Assembly (NCBI RefSeq): GCF_000763295.1
Contig: NZ_JRJE01000006.1
Location: forward strand, 222,431-286,430
From: Thalassospira australica
Lineage (GTDB): Bacteria > Pseudomonadota > Alphaproteobacteria > Rhodospirillales > Thalassospiraceae
Direction of reading: 5' to 3'
DNA length: 64,000 bases
The translations under genes were made by a program, and so were the position numbers. Positions 18,955 to 28,074 of the stretch are shown here, piece after piece. Positions within the stretch are counted from its first letter, which is position 1. Every line of letters starts with the position of its first letter. The notes under the pieces were generated by a model. The model made no database searches and was not told the origin of the DNA. It saw only the letters and a list, made by a program, of their open reading frames with translations.

Positions 18955-19595
18955 CACCCGAAGACATCATCGCAGCCCTTGGGGCGCCACGCGGCAATGT
19001 CTTGCAACGCCGTGGCGACCATGCTGTCGATTATCCCGGTTCCAAATCCCGCGCGCGTGCCTTCGCCGAAGGTGAACTGGTTTCGCGTCCCGCTGCAGTC
19101 CTTGTACCGTTGGTCAAACGTGAAACTGGCTTGCATGTCATCCTGACACGAAGGACAGATCATCTAAGCGATCATGCAGGCCAGATCAGCTTTCCCGGCG
19201 GTCGCCAGGAAGACGTGGACGCCACACTTGAAGAAACCGCCCTGCGCGAAACCGAAGAAGAAATCGGTCTTGGACGCCAACACATCGATTTGATTGGCCG
19301 GATTGATGATTACTATACGGTGACGGGCTATCAGGTGACGCCGGTAATCGGGCTTGTAACCCCGCCCTTTGACCTGCAACCAGACGACTATGAAGTGGCC
19401 GAGGTCTTTGAGGTGCCACTTGGCTTTATTCTTGATCCGCGAAACCAAAAACTTCAAACCGTGACATTTGAAGGGGCGCGCAGACGCTATTTTGCGATCC
19501 CTTATCGTGAATATTACATTTGGGGCGCAACAGCCGGAATGCTGGTAAACTTCAGTGAAGTCATCCGCGCCCATGCGCCTTCATTGCAACCTTAA
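18951..19595 (+). CDS. CoA pyrophosphatase (Nudix hydrolase)
   Basis: 214 residues. The UPF0035-type signature is complete: LTRRTDHLSDHAGQISFPGG, then the Nudix helix ending RETEEEIGL. The spacing between FPGG and RETEEEIGL matches NudL-type CoA pyrophosphatases rather than the generic Nudix box. The C-terminus has the YYIWGATAGM motif. It hydrolyses CoA and derivatives to 3',5'-ADP and phosphopantetheine (family knowledge). It is coupled to DUF1285 by an ATGA overlap. Confidence 0.93.
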   Translation: MTPEDIIAALGAPRGNVLQRRGDHAVDYPGSKSRARAFAEGELVSRPAAVLVPLVKRETGLHVILTRRTDHLSDHAGQISFPGGRQEDVDATLEETALRETEEEIGLGRQHIDLIGRIDDYYTVTGYQVTPVIGLVTPPFDLQPDDYEVAEVFEVPLGFILDPRNQKLQTVTFEGARRRYFAIPYREYYIWGATAGMLVNFSEVIRAHAPSLQP

Positions 19596-19618
19596 TCCGA
19601 ATATTGGGATAGAGCCTT

Positions 19619-19906
19619 ATGTTGCGACAAATCATCCAGATCGGCCTTCCTTTGATCCTGCCCTTTGTGCTTTATGGGTTGTGGCTGAAATGGGCGCGTC
19701 TCAAAGCCATCCGCGAAGGCCATGATATCGTCCCCCCTTGGAATAAGGGCCCGTGGTTGCTGCTGTTTGCGGCCGGGGTCGCGTTAACCGCAGCAATCCT
19801 GATCTTCACCGCATTGGGGACTGGTGCACCGCCAGATTCCATTTATCATGCGCCGGTATTGCGCGATGGTGTGGTTGAGCCGGGCTATTTCGAACCCAAG
19901 GAATAG
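19619..19906 (+). CDS. DUF6111-family small membrane protein
   Basis: 95 residues with two transmembrane helices (about 5-24 and 46-66), a basic loop between them and a short acidic tail ending GYFEPKE. This matches the alphaproteobacterial DUF6111 family, which usually lies between the Nudix and CCA-enzyme genes as here. Its function is unknown. A plausible GGGATAGAG ribosome site precedes the ATG. Confidence 0.85.
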   Translation: MLRQIIQIGLPLILPFVLYGLWLKWARLKAIREGHDIVPPWNKGPWLLLFAAGVALTAAILIFTALGTGAPPDSIYHAPVLRDGVVEPGYFEPKE

Positions 19907-19975
19907 CGTCAATCACCGCAATCACGATTGGATAGTAAAGCATGTTGCCTTTCATAGGCGACAATCAGGGCAAGT

Positions 19976-21310
19976 ATGACAGCACTCGAAGCAACCGGTA
20001 GATTGCGGCCATACGGGATTATGGTTGCCGATGACACTGCCCGCGTTTTTGACGCCATAGCGCAGCACGGCGGACGCGCGCGTTTTGTCGGCGGTGTGGT
20101 GCGCGATGCATTGCTTAAACGTGATCTGATCGACGTTGATATTGCCTGTGATCTTCCCCCCGAACAGACCCAGACAGCACTTGAAAAGGCGGGTGTTCGT
20201 GTCATCCCCACCGGGCTGAAACATGGAACCGTCACCGCAATCACCGAGGCAGGGGCCTACGAGATCACCACCTTGCGCGTTGATGTGCTGACCGATGGGC
20301 GCCATGCCGAAGTCGCCTTTACCGACAGCTGGCTGGAAGATGCCAAGCGCCGTGACCTGACCTTTAATGCCATTTATTGCGATCTGGACGGCACGGTTTA
20401 CGATCCGTTTGATGGGGAAACCGACCTGCGTGATGGGCGGGTGCGATTTATCGGGGTTGCCGAAAGCCGGATCGCCGAAGATTTTCTGCGCATTTTGCGG
20501 TTTTTCCGGTTTCAGGCGTGGTTTGGACGTCCGCCTATTGATCCAATCGGGGCGGAGGCATGCCGTAATGCCGCGAAGGGCCTTCTGGATATATCGGTTG
20601 AGCGCATTCGTGATGAATTGTTCAAGCTACTGGCGTCGCGAAGCCCGGCCAGCACAATTGGCGACATGATCGGCTTTGGGGTTCTGCCGGTTATTCTGCC
20701 GCAGCTGACACATACCGATTGTCTGCGCATCATGCAGTGGCTTGATAGCACAGCCTTGGCCGATCCAACGGTCCGGCCCGATCCGCTGCGGCGTTTGGCG
20801 GCCCTGTTTTCATCCAACGGTGCAGATGATGACGACAAGGGCCAAGAAGACAATCTGGCAGCCGCAGAGAAATTTGCACGCGGCTTGCGCCTGTCAAACG
20901 AAGAAACCGGCCGCTTTGCCGGCATGGTTGCACATGCGCCCTTGATCCACCCGAAAATGCCAGACGATACCATTCGCCGCGATTTGTATCGGATGGGGGC
21001 GACAGCATTCCGCGATGCGGTTTTGTTGGCTTGGAGCACGCGGGCCGCCGTTCCGCCGCGCTGTAGTTCAGCGGAAAACGAAAAATGGAAAACTTTGTTG
21101 CAAGCTGCAAAAAATTGGCAACCGGTCAAATTGCCCATACAAGGACGCGATATCCTCGATGCGAGGCTTGCCCCGGCAGGTCCGCGTATTGGTGAACTGT
21201 TAAAACAGGCTGAGGAATATTGGCTTGATCATGCGTTTGCACCGGATCGGAATGAATTGATGACATATCTGGCACGCCAATCACCGGCGCGCAAAAAGGA
21301 GACGAAATGA
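19976..21310 (+). CDS. cca: CCA tRNA nucleotidyltransferase
   Basis: 444 residues. The class II nucleotidyltransferase head has RFVGGVVRDALLKRD and the metal-binding DVDIACD. The neck motif KRRDLTFNAIYCD and the ERIRDELFKLL helix follow. This type adds CCA to tRNA 3' ends; the C-terminal third (about 270-444) is helical and lacks an HD phosphohydrolase motif, as in alphaproteobacterial versions. It overlaps the next gene by ATGA. Confidence 0.95.
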   Translation: MTALEATGRLRPYGIMVADDTARVFDAIAQHGGRARFVGGVVRDALLKRDLIDVDIACDLPPEQTQTALEKAGVRVIPTGLKHGTVTAITEAGAYEITTLRVDVLTDGRHAEVAFTDSWLEDAKRRDLTFNAIYCDLDGTVYDPFDGETDLRDGRVRFIGVAESRIAEDFLRILRFFRFQAWFGRPPIDPIGAEACRNAAKGLLDISVERIRDELFKLLASRSPASTIGDMIGFGVLPVILPQLTHTDCLRIMQWLDSTALADPTVRPDPLRRLAALFSSNGADDDDKGQEDNLAAAEKFARGLRLSNEETGRFAGMVAHAPLIHPKMPDDTIRRDLYRMGATAFRDAVLLAWSTRAAVPPRCSSAENEKWKTLLQAAKNWQPVKLPIQGRDILDARLAPAGPRIGELLKQAEEYWLDHAFAPDRNELMTYLARQSPARKKETK

Positions 21311-21966
21311 GCGCAAGCGCAACGGGACATCGGATTTGCTGTTTTGGTGACAGTCTGGTTAATGGCGTTCGCGATCAGGAAAAGGGCGGCTGGCCTATGC
21401 GTTTGGCACGACGTCTGTTGGCTGACGCCGGGCGCGAAACCACGATTTATAACCTTGGTATCCGGGCTGAAACGTCAGAAGGGCTCAAGACCCGCTGGCT
21501 GGAAGAAGCAGAACGGCGCATGGTTGCTGATTTCCCGACCGTTTTGATGTTCAGTTTTGGCGTAAATGATGCCAATCATGCTGAAGACCGCGGCGAAGAA
21601 ACCACCATGCGGGTATCACCGGCGAAATCTGCGGCCAATGCCGCAGAGATTATTGGCGCGGCTTCCAAACTTGCGCCAACCCTTTGGATTGGACCTCAAG
21701 CCGTGATTGATGGCAGCAAATCCAGTCAGGAAATCAATCAGCGCCTGGAAGGGATAAACCAGATTTATCTGGAAACCGCACGCGGCTTTGATGTGCCCTA
21801 TCTTGATCTTCATGCGACGACACTGGCCGATGAAACATGGCAGCGCGCATTGCGGCGCGGCGATGGTTATCACCCCGACAAGGCGGGTTATGATCGTGTG
21901 GCCGAACTGATTTGGGATTGGGATGGTTGGCAAAATGCCCTTGGTCTGAATGATCCGTCGTCCTGA
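21307..21966 (+). CDS. GDSL-type SGNH esterase/lipase
   Basis: 219 residues with the SGNH blocks in order: CFGDSLVNG (nucleophile Ser), a Gly in NLGIRAETS, FSFGVNDAN (block III, Asn), and DGYHPDKAGY (Asp/His). No signal peptide is visible, so it is probably cytoplasmic. The substrate is unknown. It is the last gene of the DUF1285-cca operon and converges on a small gene on the minus strand three bases away. Confidence 0.9.
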   Translation: MSASATGHRICCFGDSLVNGVRDQEKGGWPMRLARRLLADAGRETTIYNLGIRAETSEGLKTRWLEEAERRMVADFPTVLMFSFGVNDANHAEDRGEETTMRVSPAKSAANAAEIIGAASKLAPTLWIGPQAVIDGSKSSQEINQRLEGINQIYLETARGFDVPYLDLHATTLADETWQRALRRGDGYHPDKAGYDRVAELIWDWDGWQNALGLNDPSS

Positions 21967-21969
21967 TAC

Positions 21970-22323
21970 TCAGGCAAGGAAATCCACGACCTGTCCACGG
22001 CCCCCGGCGGTATTGCTTGCGGTCGCGTTTGCCGATCCGTTTGCGCCATAACCAACCGGGTCGAACTGTTCAACATAGTTTTCCAGAACCGTTTCTTGCG
22101 TCCCGTCACTGATGAACTGGCGCTGTTCATTGCGGTCACGTTCAAAGGCGCGGACAGCCCGTTCCGCTTCCTGATCTGATGTCTGGCGCGCACGACTGTT
22201 GCCGTCAACATACTGGTCCTGCTGGACCTGTTGTTGTTCAGATTGCTGTCGCTGGGCAATTGGGCTTGTCGGGCGAACAGGAAGCGTGTTTTGAAGATCG
22301 GATGATGAGGTCAGGTTGACCAT
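21970..22323 (-). CDS. Conserved-looking small protein, unknown function
   Basis: 117 residues, rich in Gln, Ser and Asn, with no transmembrane segment. A central helical charged stretch (DQEAERAVRAFERDRNEQRQ) precedes a C-terminal GRGQVVDFLA. The two flanking strands have no competing gene and the frame ends exactly against the GDSL gene. I do not recognise a family. The composition resembles disordered linker or flagellar-associated small proteins, but that is a guess. Confidence 0.6.
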   Translation of the reverse strand: MVNLTSSSDLQNTLPVRPTSPIAQRQQSEQQQVQQDQYVDGNSRARQTSDQEAERAVRAFERDRNEQRQFISDGTQETVLENYVEQFDPVGYGANGSANATASNTAGGRGQVVDFLA

Positions 22324-22450
22324 TGACGGGACTGCTCAGTTGGAACCGTAAGGACAAAATTCTTTTGTCAAAATATAACCGGCACGACGAGAAAATGAAG
22401 CGCTAATTTGTACTCGCGCCGACAAATTTTCCAAGTTGTTGAAAACCTGT

Positions 22451-24292
22451 TTAAAGCAGCTTGGGTTCTGCTGCATCGTTGCTGCTGGCGTCATAGACGC
22501 CGCTTGCAAATCGGCTTGGGCTGGTCTTGGCAAGCGCCTTGAGCTTGGCAGCTTCGATTGAAATGTGATCAAGGGTAATGTCGGTACGTTCGGCCGGAAG
22601 CCGAACCATGGCCGCACTTACACTCATCAAATCAAAACGAACCTGTTGGCCGTCACGCCCCTTGCCCAGAAGATAGCCGCGTTCACGGGTTTCCGGATCA
22701 TAGAAACTTTTGATCTGTGCGTCGAACATTGCTTGCGCGCGCTGGACGGCATCGACGGCATCTTCAAAATCAATCGACTGAACATAGGCAAAGAAATCAT
22801 CACCGCCGATATGGCCGACAAACCAGTCATTCTGACTAAGGGCTTTGCCAAGAATATCCTTGAAAAGCAGGATCGCACGATCCCCTTGGCGAAAACCATA
22901 GCGGTCGTTAAACGGTTTGAAGTTGTCAAAGTCGAAATAGACAGCAAAACGCCGCCGCCTTGGTTCCGCAAGCGCACGCGCAGCATAGCGGTAAATCGCG
23001 CTGTTACCCGGAAGCCGCGTGAGCGGGTTTTCATCGCGGGCGTTCAAAGTGTTGCGTTCATTCACTGCGCGCAAAAGTGCACTTTGATCCAGAACACCCA
23101 GATACTGCCCATTTTCCGTCAGGATCACACCGTCCAATGCCTCTGTCGCGACAAAGGTTTCCAGCAGTTCTGAAAGACTGGTGCGAATATCGGCGACTGG
23201 GCATCGACGCAGAAAACGTTTGGTGTTGGCCCGGTTTGCTGGGTTTTGCAGCAGTTCACGGCCAAACGGCGTGTAAATAAAGGCCTTGAATTCCGAATCT
23301 CTGACAATGCCCAGTGGTTCGCCCCGCTGGTTGACCACCGGAACAAGCGAGATATCCGGATTTTGTTGGAAATAGCTCAGGATATCGACCGGATTGATGT
23401 CGCTTGGCAGTGCCGGGGTTTCAAGCAGATAGGATCTGACAACATCGTCGTCCTGATCTGATTGGCGGCGCGAGTCCGCAGCAATATCCGCAGCAACCGG
23501 TACAAGGTCGGTTTGCTGTGGAAGGTCAAGCGAAGGTCGGGCGATAAAGAAACCCTGCACAAGATCGCAGCCAAGACGGCGGCAACATAGAAACTCTTCG
23601 CGGGTTTCGACCCCTTCGGCGACGACCTGCGCGGCGATCATATGGGCAAAGGCGGTGATTTGTGTGACGAACAGTTCCTTGCGCCGGTCACGGTCAATGC
23701 CGTCGATAAAGAACCGGTCGATCTTGATGATGTCGGGTTCGCATTCATAAAGGGCGCGCAACTGGGCAAAGCCGCTGCCGTAGTCGTCAATGGCGATTTT
23801 GAAGCCCTGACTGCGATAGCGCAGCAGGATATCCTGCAGGTATCCGGCATTGCTGATGTCGTGGCGTTCAGAAATCTCAAGGAAAATGGTGTCGCGTTCC
23901 AAACCCGCATCTGCCAGAAGGGCAGCCGTCTGACCGGGTTGGTAATCCTCGGTCTTGATCACGCGGTTGTCGAAATTATAAAAAAGCTTCAGGCGCTTGG
24001 CGCTGGGAAGTTTTGCGAATTTTTCAATCGCCTTGGCACGCAACAGCATATCGACTGTGTGCAGGTTGCCGGTATCCCATGCGGTATCAAACAGTGCTTG
24101 GATGGAGTTGAACCCGGCCTCGTCCCAGCGGCGCAGCAACGCCTCATAGCCAAACACATGGCCTGTGTGCGGACTGACAATGGGTTGGAAAGCGAAGTCG
24201 ACTTTCTCAACCACCTGCTGCCAGTTGCGCAGCATGACCGGCTGGGTCATGGGCCTGTTGGATATCCACTGTTCATCTGCATCAAACGTCAA
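22451..24292 (-). CDS. EAL-CBS-GGDEF cyclic-di-GMP protein
   Basis: 613 residues in the order EAL (about 30-265), tandem CBS (about 290-415) and GGDEF (about 425-590); no transmembrane segment. The EAL domain keeps EALLR, EISERHD, AIDDYGSGFAQL, DIIKIDRFF and VAEGVET, so phosphodiesterase activity is plausible. The GGDEF domain has GGDDF in place of GGDEF and FDFDNFKPFNDRYGF, so cyclase activity is possible. The CBS pair may sense an adenine nucleotide or SAM. The TTG at 24292 has GGGGA upstream; an ATG at 24250 is the alternative. It is downstream of xerD with a 213-bp gap, so it may have its own promoter. Confidence 0.93.
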   Translation of the reverse strand: MTFDADEQWISNRPMTQPVMLRNWQQVVEKVDFAFQPIVSPHTGHVFGYEALLRRWDEAGFNSIQALFDTAWDTGNLHTVDMLLRAKAIEKFAKLPSAKRLKLFYNFDNRVIKTEDYQPGQTAALLADAGLERDTIFLEISERHDISNAGYLQDILLRYRSQGFKIAIDDYGSGFAQLRALYECEPDIIKIDRFFIDGIDRDRRKELFVTQITAFAHMIAAQVVAEGVETREEFLCCRRLGCDLVQGFFIARPSLDLPQQTDLVPVAADIAADSRRQSDQDDDVVRSYLLETPALPSDINPVDILSYFQQNPDISLVPVVNQRGEPLGIVRDSEFKAFIYTPFGRELLQNPANRANTKRFLRRCPVADIRTSLSELLETFVATEALDGVILTENGQYLGVLDQSALLRAVNERNTLNARDENPLTRLPGNSAIYRYAARALAEPRRRRFAVYFDFDNFKPFNDRYGFRQGDRAILLFKDILGKALSQNDWFVGHIGGDDFFAYVQSIDFEDAVDAVQRAQAMFDAQIKSFYDPETRERGYLLGKGRDGQQVRFDLMSVSAAMVRLPAERTDITLDHISIEAAKLKALAKTSPSRFASGVYDASSNDAAEPKLL

Positions 24293-24505
24293 ATGCAGTT
24301 CCCCGATGTTTAAAATAGCCTGAATTCCCGGAAGTTAAGGACGACAATTGTTTCCGGTGTTGCTGGTATCCCAGATATGACAACAAGTTCATGACAGTGG
24401 GGTTACGAATATGTGACATCCGCAGAAAACATCCGTTTTTCTGCAAACTTATCGACATTTTCCTATACGAAGTGGTTAGACAAATTTTAAAAACCAATAC
24501 CGGTT

Positions 24506-25456
24506 CTACTTTCCGATCTGCCGCGCAAGCGGGTGATGTTCCTGAACCAGACCGCGCAGGCGTGACTCGAGAACATGGGTATAAATCTGGGTGGTCGAGA
24601 TATCGGAATGCCCCAGCATCTTTTGCAAGGAACGCAAGTCAGCACCATTGGCCAGAAGGTGACTGGCAAAGGAATGACGCAGAACATGCGGTGAGACTTT
24701 CGAGGGTGGCACGCCTGCATTAATCGCCAGATCCTTGATCATTTTCAAAAACATCTGTCGGGTGAGGTGCCCGGTTTTTCCCCGTGACGGGAAAAGGTAT
24801 GAGGATTGCCCGGGTTGGGCCATATGACCATCTGATTTGTCTGATGGAATGAAGGCATCACGCACTTCAAGATAATCACGCAGCGTATCGCGGGCCGGAT
24901 CAGACAGGGGCACTAGTCGTTCCTTGCTGCCTTTGCCACGCACAATCAGCATTTGCGGATCGCGTGCTGCTGCGGCAAAAGGCAGTTCCACCAGTTCGGA
25001 AACACGCATACCTGTCGCATACATTAATTCAACCATCGCCAGCAGCCGCTTGCCCTTGATACCCGGGTGGTTGGTGGCGGCAATGATCAGACGGTCGATT
25101 TCTTCGATCGACAAAAACTTTGGCAAGGTCTGGCCTTGCTGTGGGCTGTCGATATTTGAAGACGGGTCATCGTTACGATAGCCGTCGGAATACAGAAACT
25201 TGTGAAACTGCCGCAGGGCCGAAAGGCGTCTGGCCTGCGTGCGTGGGGCAAGCCCGGCAGATCCAAGTTCTGCCATATACCGGCGCACATCGACATCGGT
25301 AGCGGTAACCGGGTCGGATTTTCCCGCTGTTAGCGAAGATGCATAATCCTCAAGATCACGGCGATAGGCATCAAGCGTATGGGCACTTGCCCCGCGTTCA
25401 GCAGCCATCATTTCCAGAAATGCGGAAATCAATGAACTTGTCAGTGGCTTGGCCAT
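24506..25456 (-). CDS. xerD: Site-specific tyrosine recombinase XerD
   Basis: 316 residues. The N-terminal SAM-like core-binding domain (about 8-95) has the typical HTLDAYRRDLEDY. The catalytic domain holds Arg in ATGMRVSELV, Lys in RGKGSKERLVP, HVLRHSFASHLL, and LGHSDISTTQIYTHV with the Tyr nucleophile. The XerD-type spacing and context (minus-strand gene next to aroK/aroB, as in other Rhodospirillales) favour XerD over XerC. It resolves chromosome dimers at dif. It starts 12 bp after the upstream exported-protein gene, so they are co-transcribed. Confidence 0.92.
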   Translation of the reverse strand: MAKPLTSSLISAFLEMMAAERGASAHTLDAYRRDLEDYASSLTAGKSDPVTATDVDVRRYMAELGSAGLAPRTQARRLSALRQFHKFLYSDGYRNDDPSSNIDSPQQGQTLPKFLSIEEIDRLIIAATNHPGIKGKRLLAMVELMYATGMRVSELVELPFAAAARDPQMLIVRGKGSKERLVPLSDPARDTLRDYLEVRDAFIPSDKSDGHMAQPGQSSYLFPSRGKTGHLTRQMFLKMIKDLAINAGVPPSKVSPHVLRHSFASHLLANGADLRSLQKMLGHSDISTTQIYTHVLESRLRGLVQEHHPLARQIGK

Positions 25457-25468
25457 TGCCGTGTACCG

Positions 25469-27514
25469 TTACTGATCAAAGGACAAAAGCAACTCTGTCG
25501 CCAAACGTTGGGCATCACTTTGCAACCCGACCACCTCAAGCGCTGTGACGGTATCGCTAAGCACCTTGGGATCGGCATTGTCTGCGGTGGCAATTTGTTG
25601 GGCCTGAATGGCCATCGCCACAGCTTTTGCCTTTTGCCGGGACGCTGCCGCGGTCGCAAGGTGGTAGGAAACCGAACTGCTCGTCGTCATGCGTGCTTCG
25701 GCATAGGGCGGGGTTAACAGGCCATTCCAAAGTTCATTCGGAACTTCGATCCCAGAGCCATCAAACAGGTTAAAGATCAATTCAGCATAGCGTTTTGCCG
25801 CAGCTTGATCGCTACGTGCGGCCTGCATTTCCTGCCATTCGATCATGCGGGCACGATGACGGGCAAGGGCTGCTGCACGGTCACTTGCGCGTTGCACATC
25901 ATCCTCAGATGCCGAATTTGGCATCACCGTTGCCGATGCCATGCCCCCGCTTGAGGTGGGGGCATCCAAAACAACGGCACCACCAAGGCCAAAGTTTTGC
26001 TGTGGTGCGGATTGTAGATCGCTACCGGATGTCTGAGCTGAGCGACCCGCCGTGTTGTTTTCAGGCTTTATCGCACCGGTTTCTTCAAGCCCGGAAATGG
26101 CAAGGACCGGATAAAGCAGGCTCAGGCGGGATGCGATATCATTGGTGGCATTGGCCGAAGACCGGGCGACCTGAAGCCAGTTTGCCGCACGTTCAAAGTT
26201 GTTGGCGGCAATGGATGCCCGCAGTGCTGGTATGGCAAACCATGAAAAGTCCCCATTCACCGGAATATCAGCAAGCAAAGGCGCGCTCAGCCGTGCAGCT
26301 TGCATGAAGTCACCTTCAAAACCGGCCGTTTCGAAAAGTGCGGCCAGAATTTCTGCACGTGCTGCAGGCACATCGCTTTGAGCAGCTGCCTGATAAAGCT
26401 TCGCATACTGACGGGCCTGAATGCCTTCGCTGGCATCGTCAAGGACACCGTCAAGTGCAGCTTGTTCAAAGTTCACCGACTGATAGATGTCAGCCAACCG
26501 GTCTGCACTGATCAGGCCAAGGTTTTCGGCCTTGCGTGCGGCTTCAAGGCGGACATCAGATGCCGTGGCATCGGCGTTAATGATGCCGATGATGCCTGCG
26601 GCATTGCCGTTTTCAAGTTGTGCGGTCGGAATGGATTGTTTGGCAATTGCCAAAAGCGCAACATCAAGCGGGCGCAGTTCGCTGAGCAATTCGGGATCAG
26701 CGGCACTGCCGCTTTGGATGGCTCTGACCAACCCAAAGAAGGTGGCATCGCCTTCGCCGCCCATTTCACGCACAAGATCTACCGAAAAAGCAGCCGATGT
26801 CGGGTCGTTGGCGAAAAACGCGCACATGGCTGCTGCCTTTAACCAGAACAGCTCGTCGTAACTTGCCCCATAGCTTTCAATGGCGCTGCAGGCTTCGTCG
26901 ATTTTTGCGCCAATCAAAAGCGCGTTGATTTCTGCCTGGGCCAGCATCGAGCCGCGTGATCCTTGCGGGGCGGCCCGGATAAGATCTATCGCAGCGTCAA
27001 GGGCGCCCATTTCGATCAGCTTTGCAACGCGTGTCTCAAGCAGACTGATTTCTTTTGAATCCTGCGGCAGGGCCGCCGCAGACAAAAGCAACCGTTCCTG
27101 CAGGTCACGTGCGGCATGGGTGGCAGGCATCGCAGGCAATTCTGAAATCAGTTGTGCTGCTGTTCTGCGTGTAGTGCCGTTCCACATATCAATTCCAAGC
27201 CCGCCGCGTGAACGGTCAATCGTACCAACGGCTTCGGCATCCACAGCGCCAAGCGACAAGGATTGAACCGCATTCGGATCAGACGGAAACGCTTCCGGTT
27301 GGGGGGAATTGGTTGGCACGCTGCCAAACCCGCCCGTTGACGGGGTGGTCGTGCCCGGCTCTGACTGGCGTTCCGCGTCCTGTTCGGCTTCCTGTTTTAA
27401 AAACAGTGGAACAGGTGCGGATGTCTGCGCAAACGCAGGTGCACCTACAAGCCCCGTTCCCGTCATTACTGTCAGCAAGCACGTTTGGATCAACAGGCGG
27501 GAACGCAACTTCAT
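25469..27514 (-). CDS. Large exported helical protein, unknown function
   Basis: 681 residues with a clear signal peptide (positively charged start, hydrophobic core, cleavage near AFAQ at about residue 29). A low-complexity Ser/Pro/Thr/Gly segment follows to about residue 85, and then a long alpha-helical, Ala/Leu-rich region (about 110-660) suggests TPR-like or superhelical repeats. No catalytic motif was seen. It sits between a 45-residue membrane peptide and xerD in one transcript, an arrangement I associate with Rhodospirillales, but the function is unknown. Confidence 0.8.
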   Translation of the reverse strand: MKLRSRLLIQTCLLTVMTGTGLVGAPAFAQTSAPVPLFLKQEAEQDAERQSEPGTTTPSTGGFGSVPTNSPQPEAFPSDPNAVQSLSLGAVDAEAVGTIDRSRGGLGIDMWNGTTRRTAAQLISELPAMPATHAARDLQERLLLSAAALPQDSKEISLLETRVAKLIEMGALDAAIDLIRAAPQGSRGSMLAQAEINALLIGAKIDEACSAIESYGASYDELFWLKAAAMCAFFANDPTSAAFSVDLVREMGGEGDATFFGLVRAIQSGSAADPELLSELRPLDVALLAIAKQSIPTAQLENGNAAGIIGIINADATASDVRLEAARKAENLGLISADRLADIYQSVNFEQAALDGVLDDASEGIQARQYAKLYQAAAQSDVPAARAEILAALFETAGFEGDFMQAARLSAPLLADIPVNGDFSWFAIPALRASIAANNFERAANWLQVARSSANATNDIASRLSLLYPVLAISGLEETGAIKPENNTAGRSAQTSGSDLQSAPQQNFGLGGAVVLDAPTSSGGMASATVMPNSASEDDVQRASDRAAALARHRARMIEWQEMQAARSDQAAAKRYAELIFNLFDGSGIEVPNELWNGLLTPPYAEARMTTSSSVSYHLATAAASRQKAKAVAMAIQAQQIATADNADPKVLSDTVTALEVVGLQSDAQRLATELLLSFDQ

Positions 27515-27515
27515 C

Positions 27516-27653
27516 TTAGTTAAACCTCGAATTCGGGATGGTTTCTTCGATTTGGGCGGTGGGTGCCGGGATGTCCCAGGTCACAAGGAACGTGGCACCG
27601 CCTGCAATCACGGCGAGAACCAGCAACAGAATGATGCGCGATAAGATCTTCAT
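27516..27653 (-). CDS. 45-residue single-span membrane protein
   Basis: A small gene: ATG at 27653, 45 codons, TAA one base before the ATG of the 681-residue protein. It begins MKILSRIILLLVLAVIAGG (transmembrane helix about 5-25), then TFLVTWDIPAPTAQIEETI and a short tail ending NSRFN. The Trp-Asp-Ile-Pro-Ala-Pro junction looks selected rather than random, and I associate similar small proteins with this locus in relatives. Close packing to the next gene supports translation coupling. Confidence 0.75.
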   Translation of the reverse strand: MKILSRIILLLVLAVIAGGATFLVTWDIPAPTAQIEETIPNSRFN

Positions 27654-28074
27654 TTTAATCCAGACTTCGAAGCGTTTAAGCGAATGACGCGGATACCAGT
27701 ATGCTGACGAAAATCAAAGATGCAAGAACCGGAACAGGCAGTTTGACCAATCGTTTCCCATAGTCAGTCAACTCCCGGTCAAGCGGTTCGGTTTGCACAT
27801 CCGACCTTGGCGTTTCAAGGGGGTGATCGCATCCCAATTCGGCAACTTGATGGCAGTATAGGTGCCTGATACTCACAGAGCGTTAATAACAATCCACAGA
27901 AGTAAGGTTGATCGATCCTGTGGTGCACCATAACGAATGTTACCGATATGGGCGCATTGGCGCAGTTTTTTGTGGTGATTTCGGTCCGGTTTGCTTGCGT
28001 TCAGGGGCAAGCTGCCCTAAAGAATTGGGTAATTTGTATATCAATTGAATGAACCACAGGACTGCAAACCGAAC
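27654..28074. other. 421-bp divergent gap between the xerD transcript and aroK
   Basis: Apart from the doubtful tail-anchored peptide, I see no gene. It must contain divergent promoters for the minus-strand xerD group and for aroK. The segment at about 27975-28025 has a GGGGCAAGCTGCCC inverted repeat just upstream of aroK, which could be a regulatory hairpin. Confidence 0.4.
27676..27876 (-). CDS. Possible 66-residue (or shorter) tail-anchored peptide
   Basis: An open frame upstream of the 45-residue gene. The N-terminal half is unconvincing, but the second half has a charged stretch (EPLDRELTDYGKRLVKL) followed by one hydrophobic helix (PVLASLIFVSILVSASFA) at the very C-terminus. A GTG about 27 codons in could be the true start. 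It lies in the right direction at the head of the xerD transcript. Coding status is uncertain. Confidence 0.3.
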   Translation of the reverse strand: MSIRHLYCHQVAELGCDHPLETPRSDVQTEPLDRELTDYGKRLVKLPVPVLASLIFVSILVSASFA

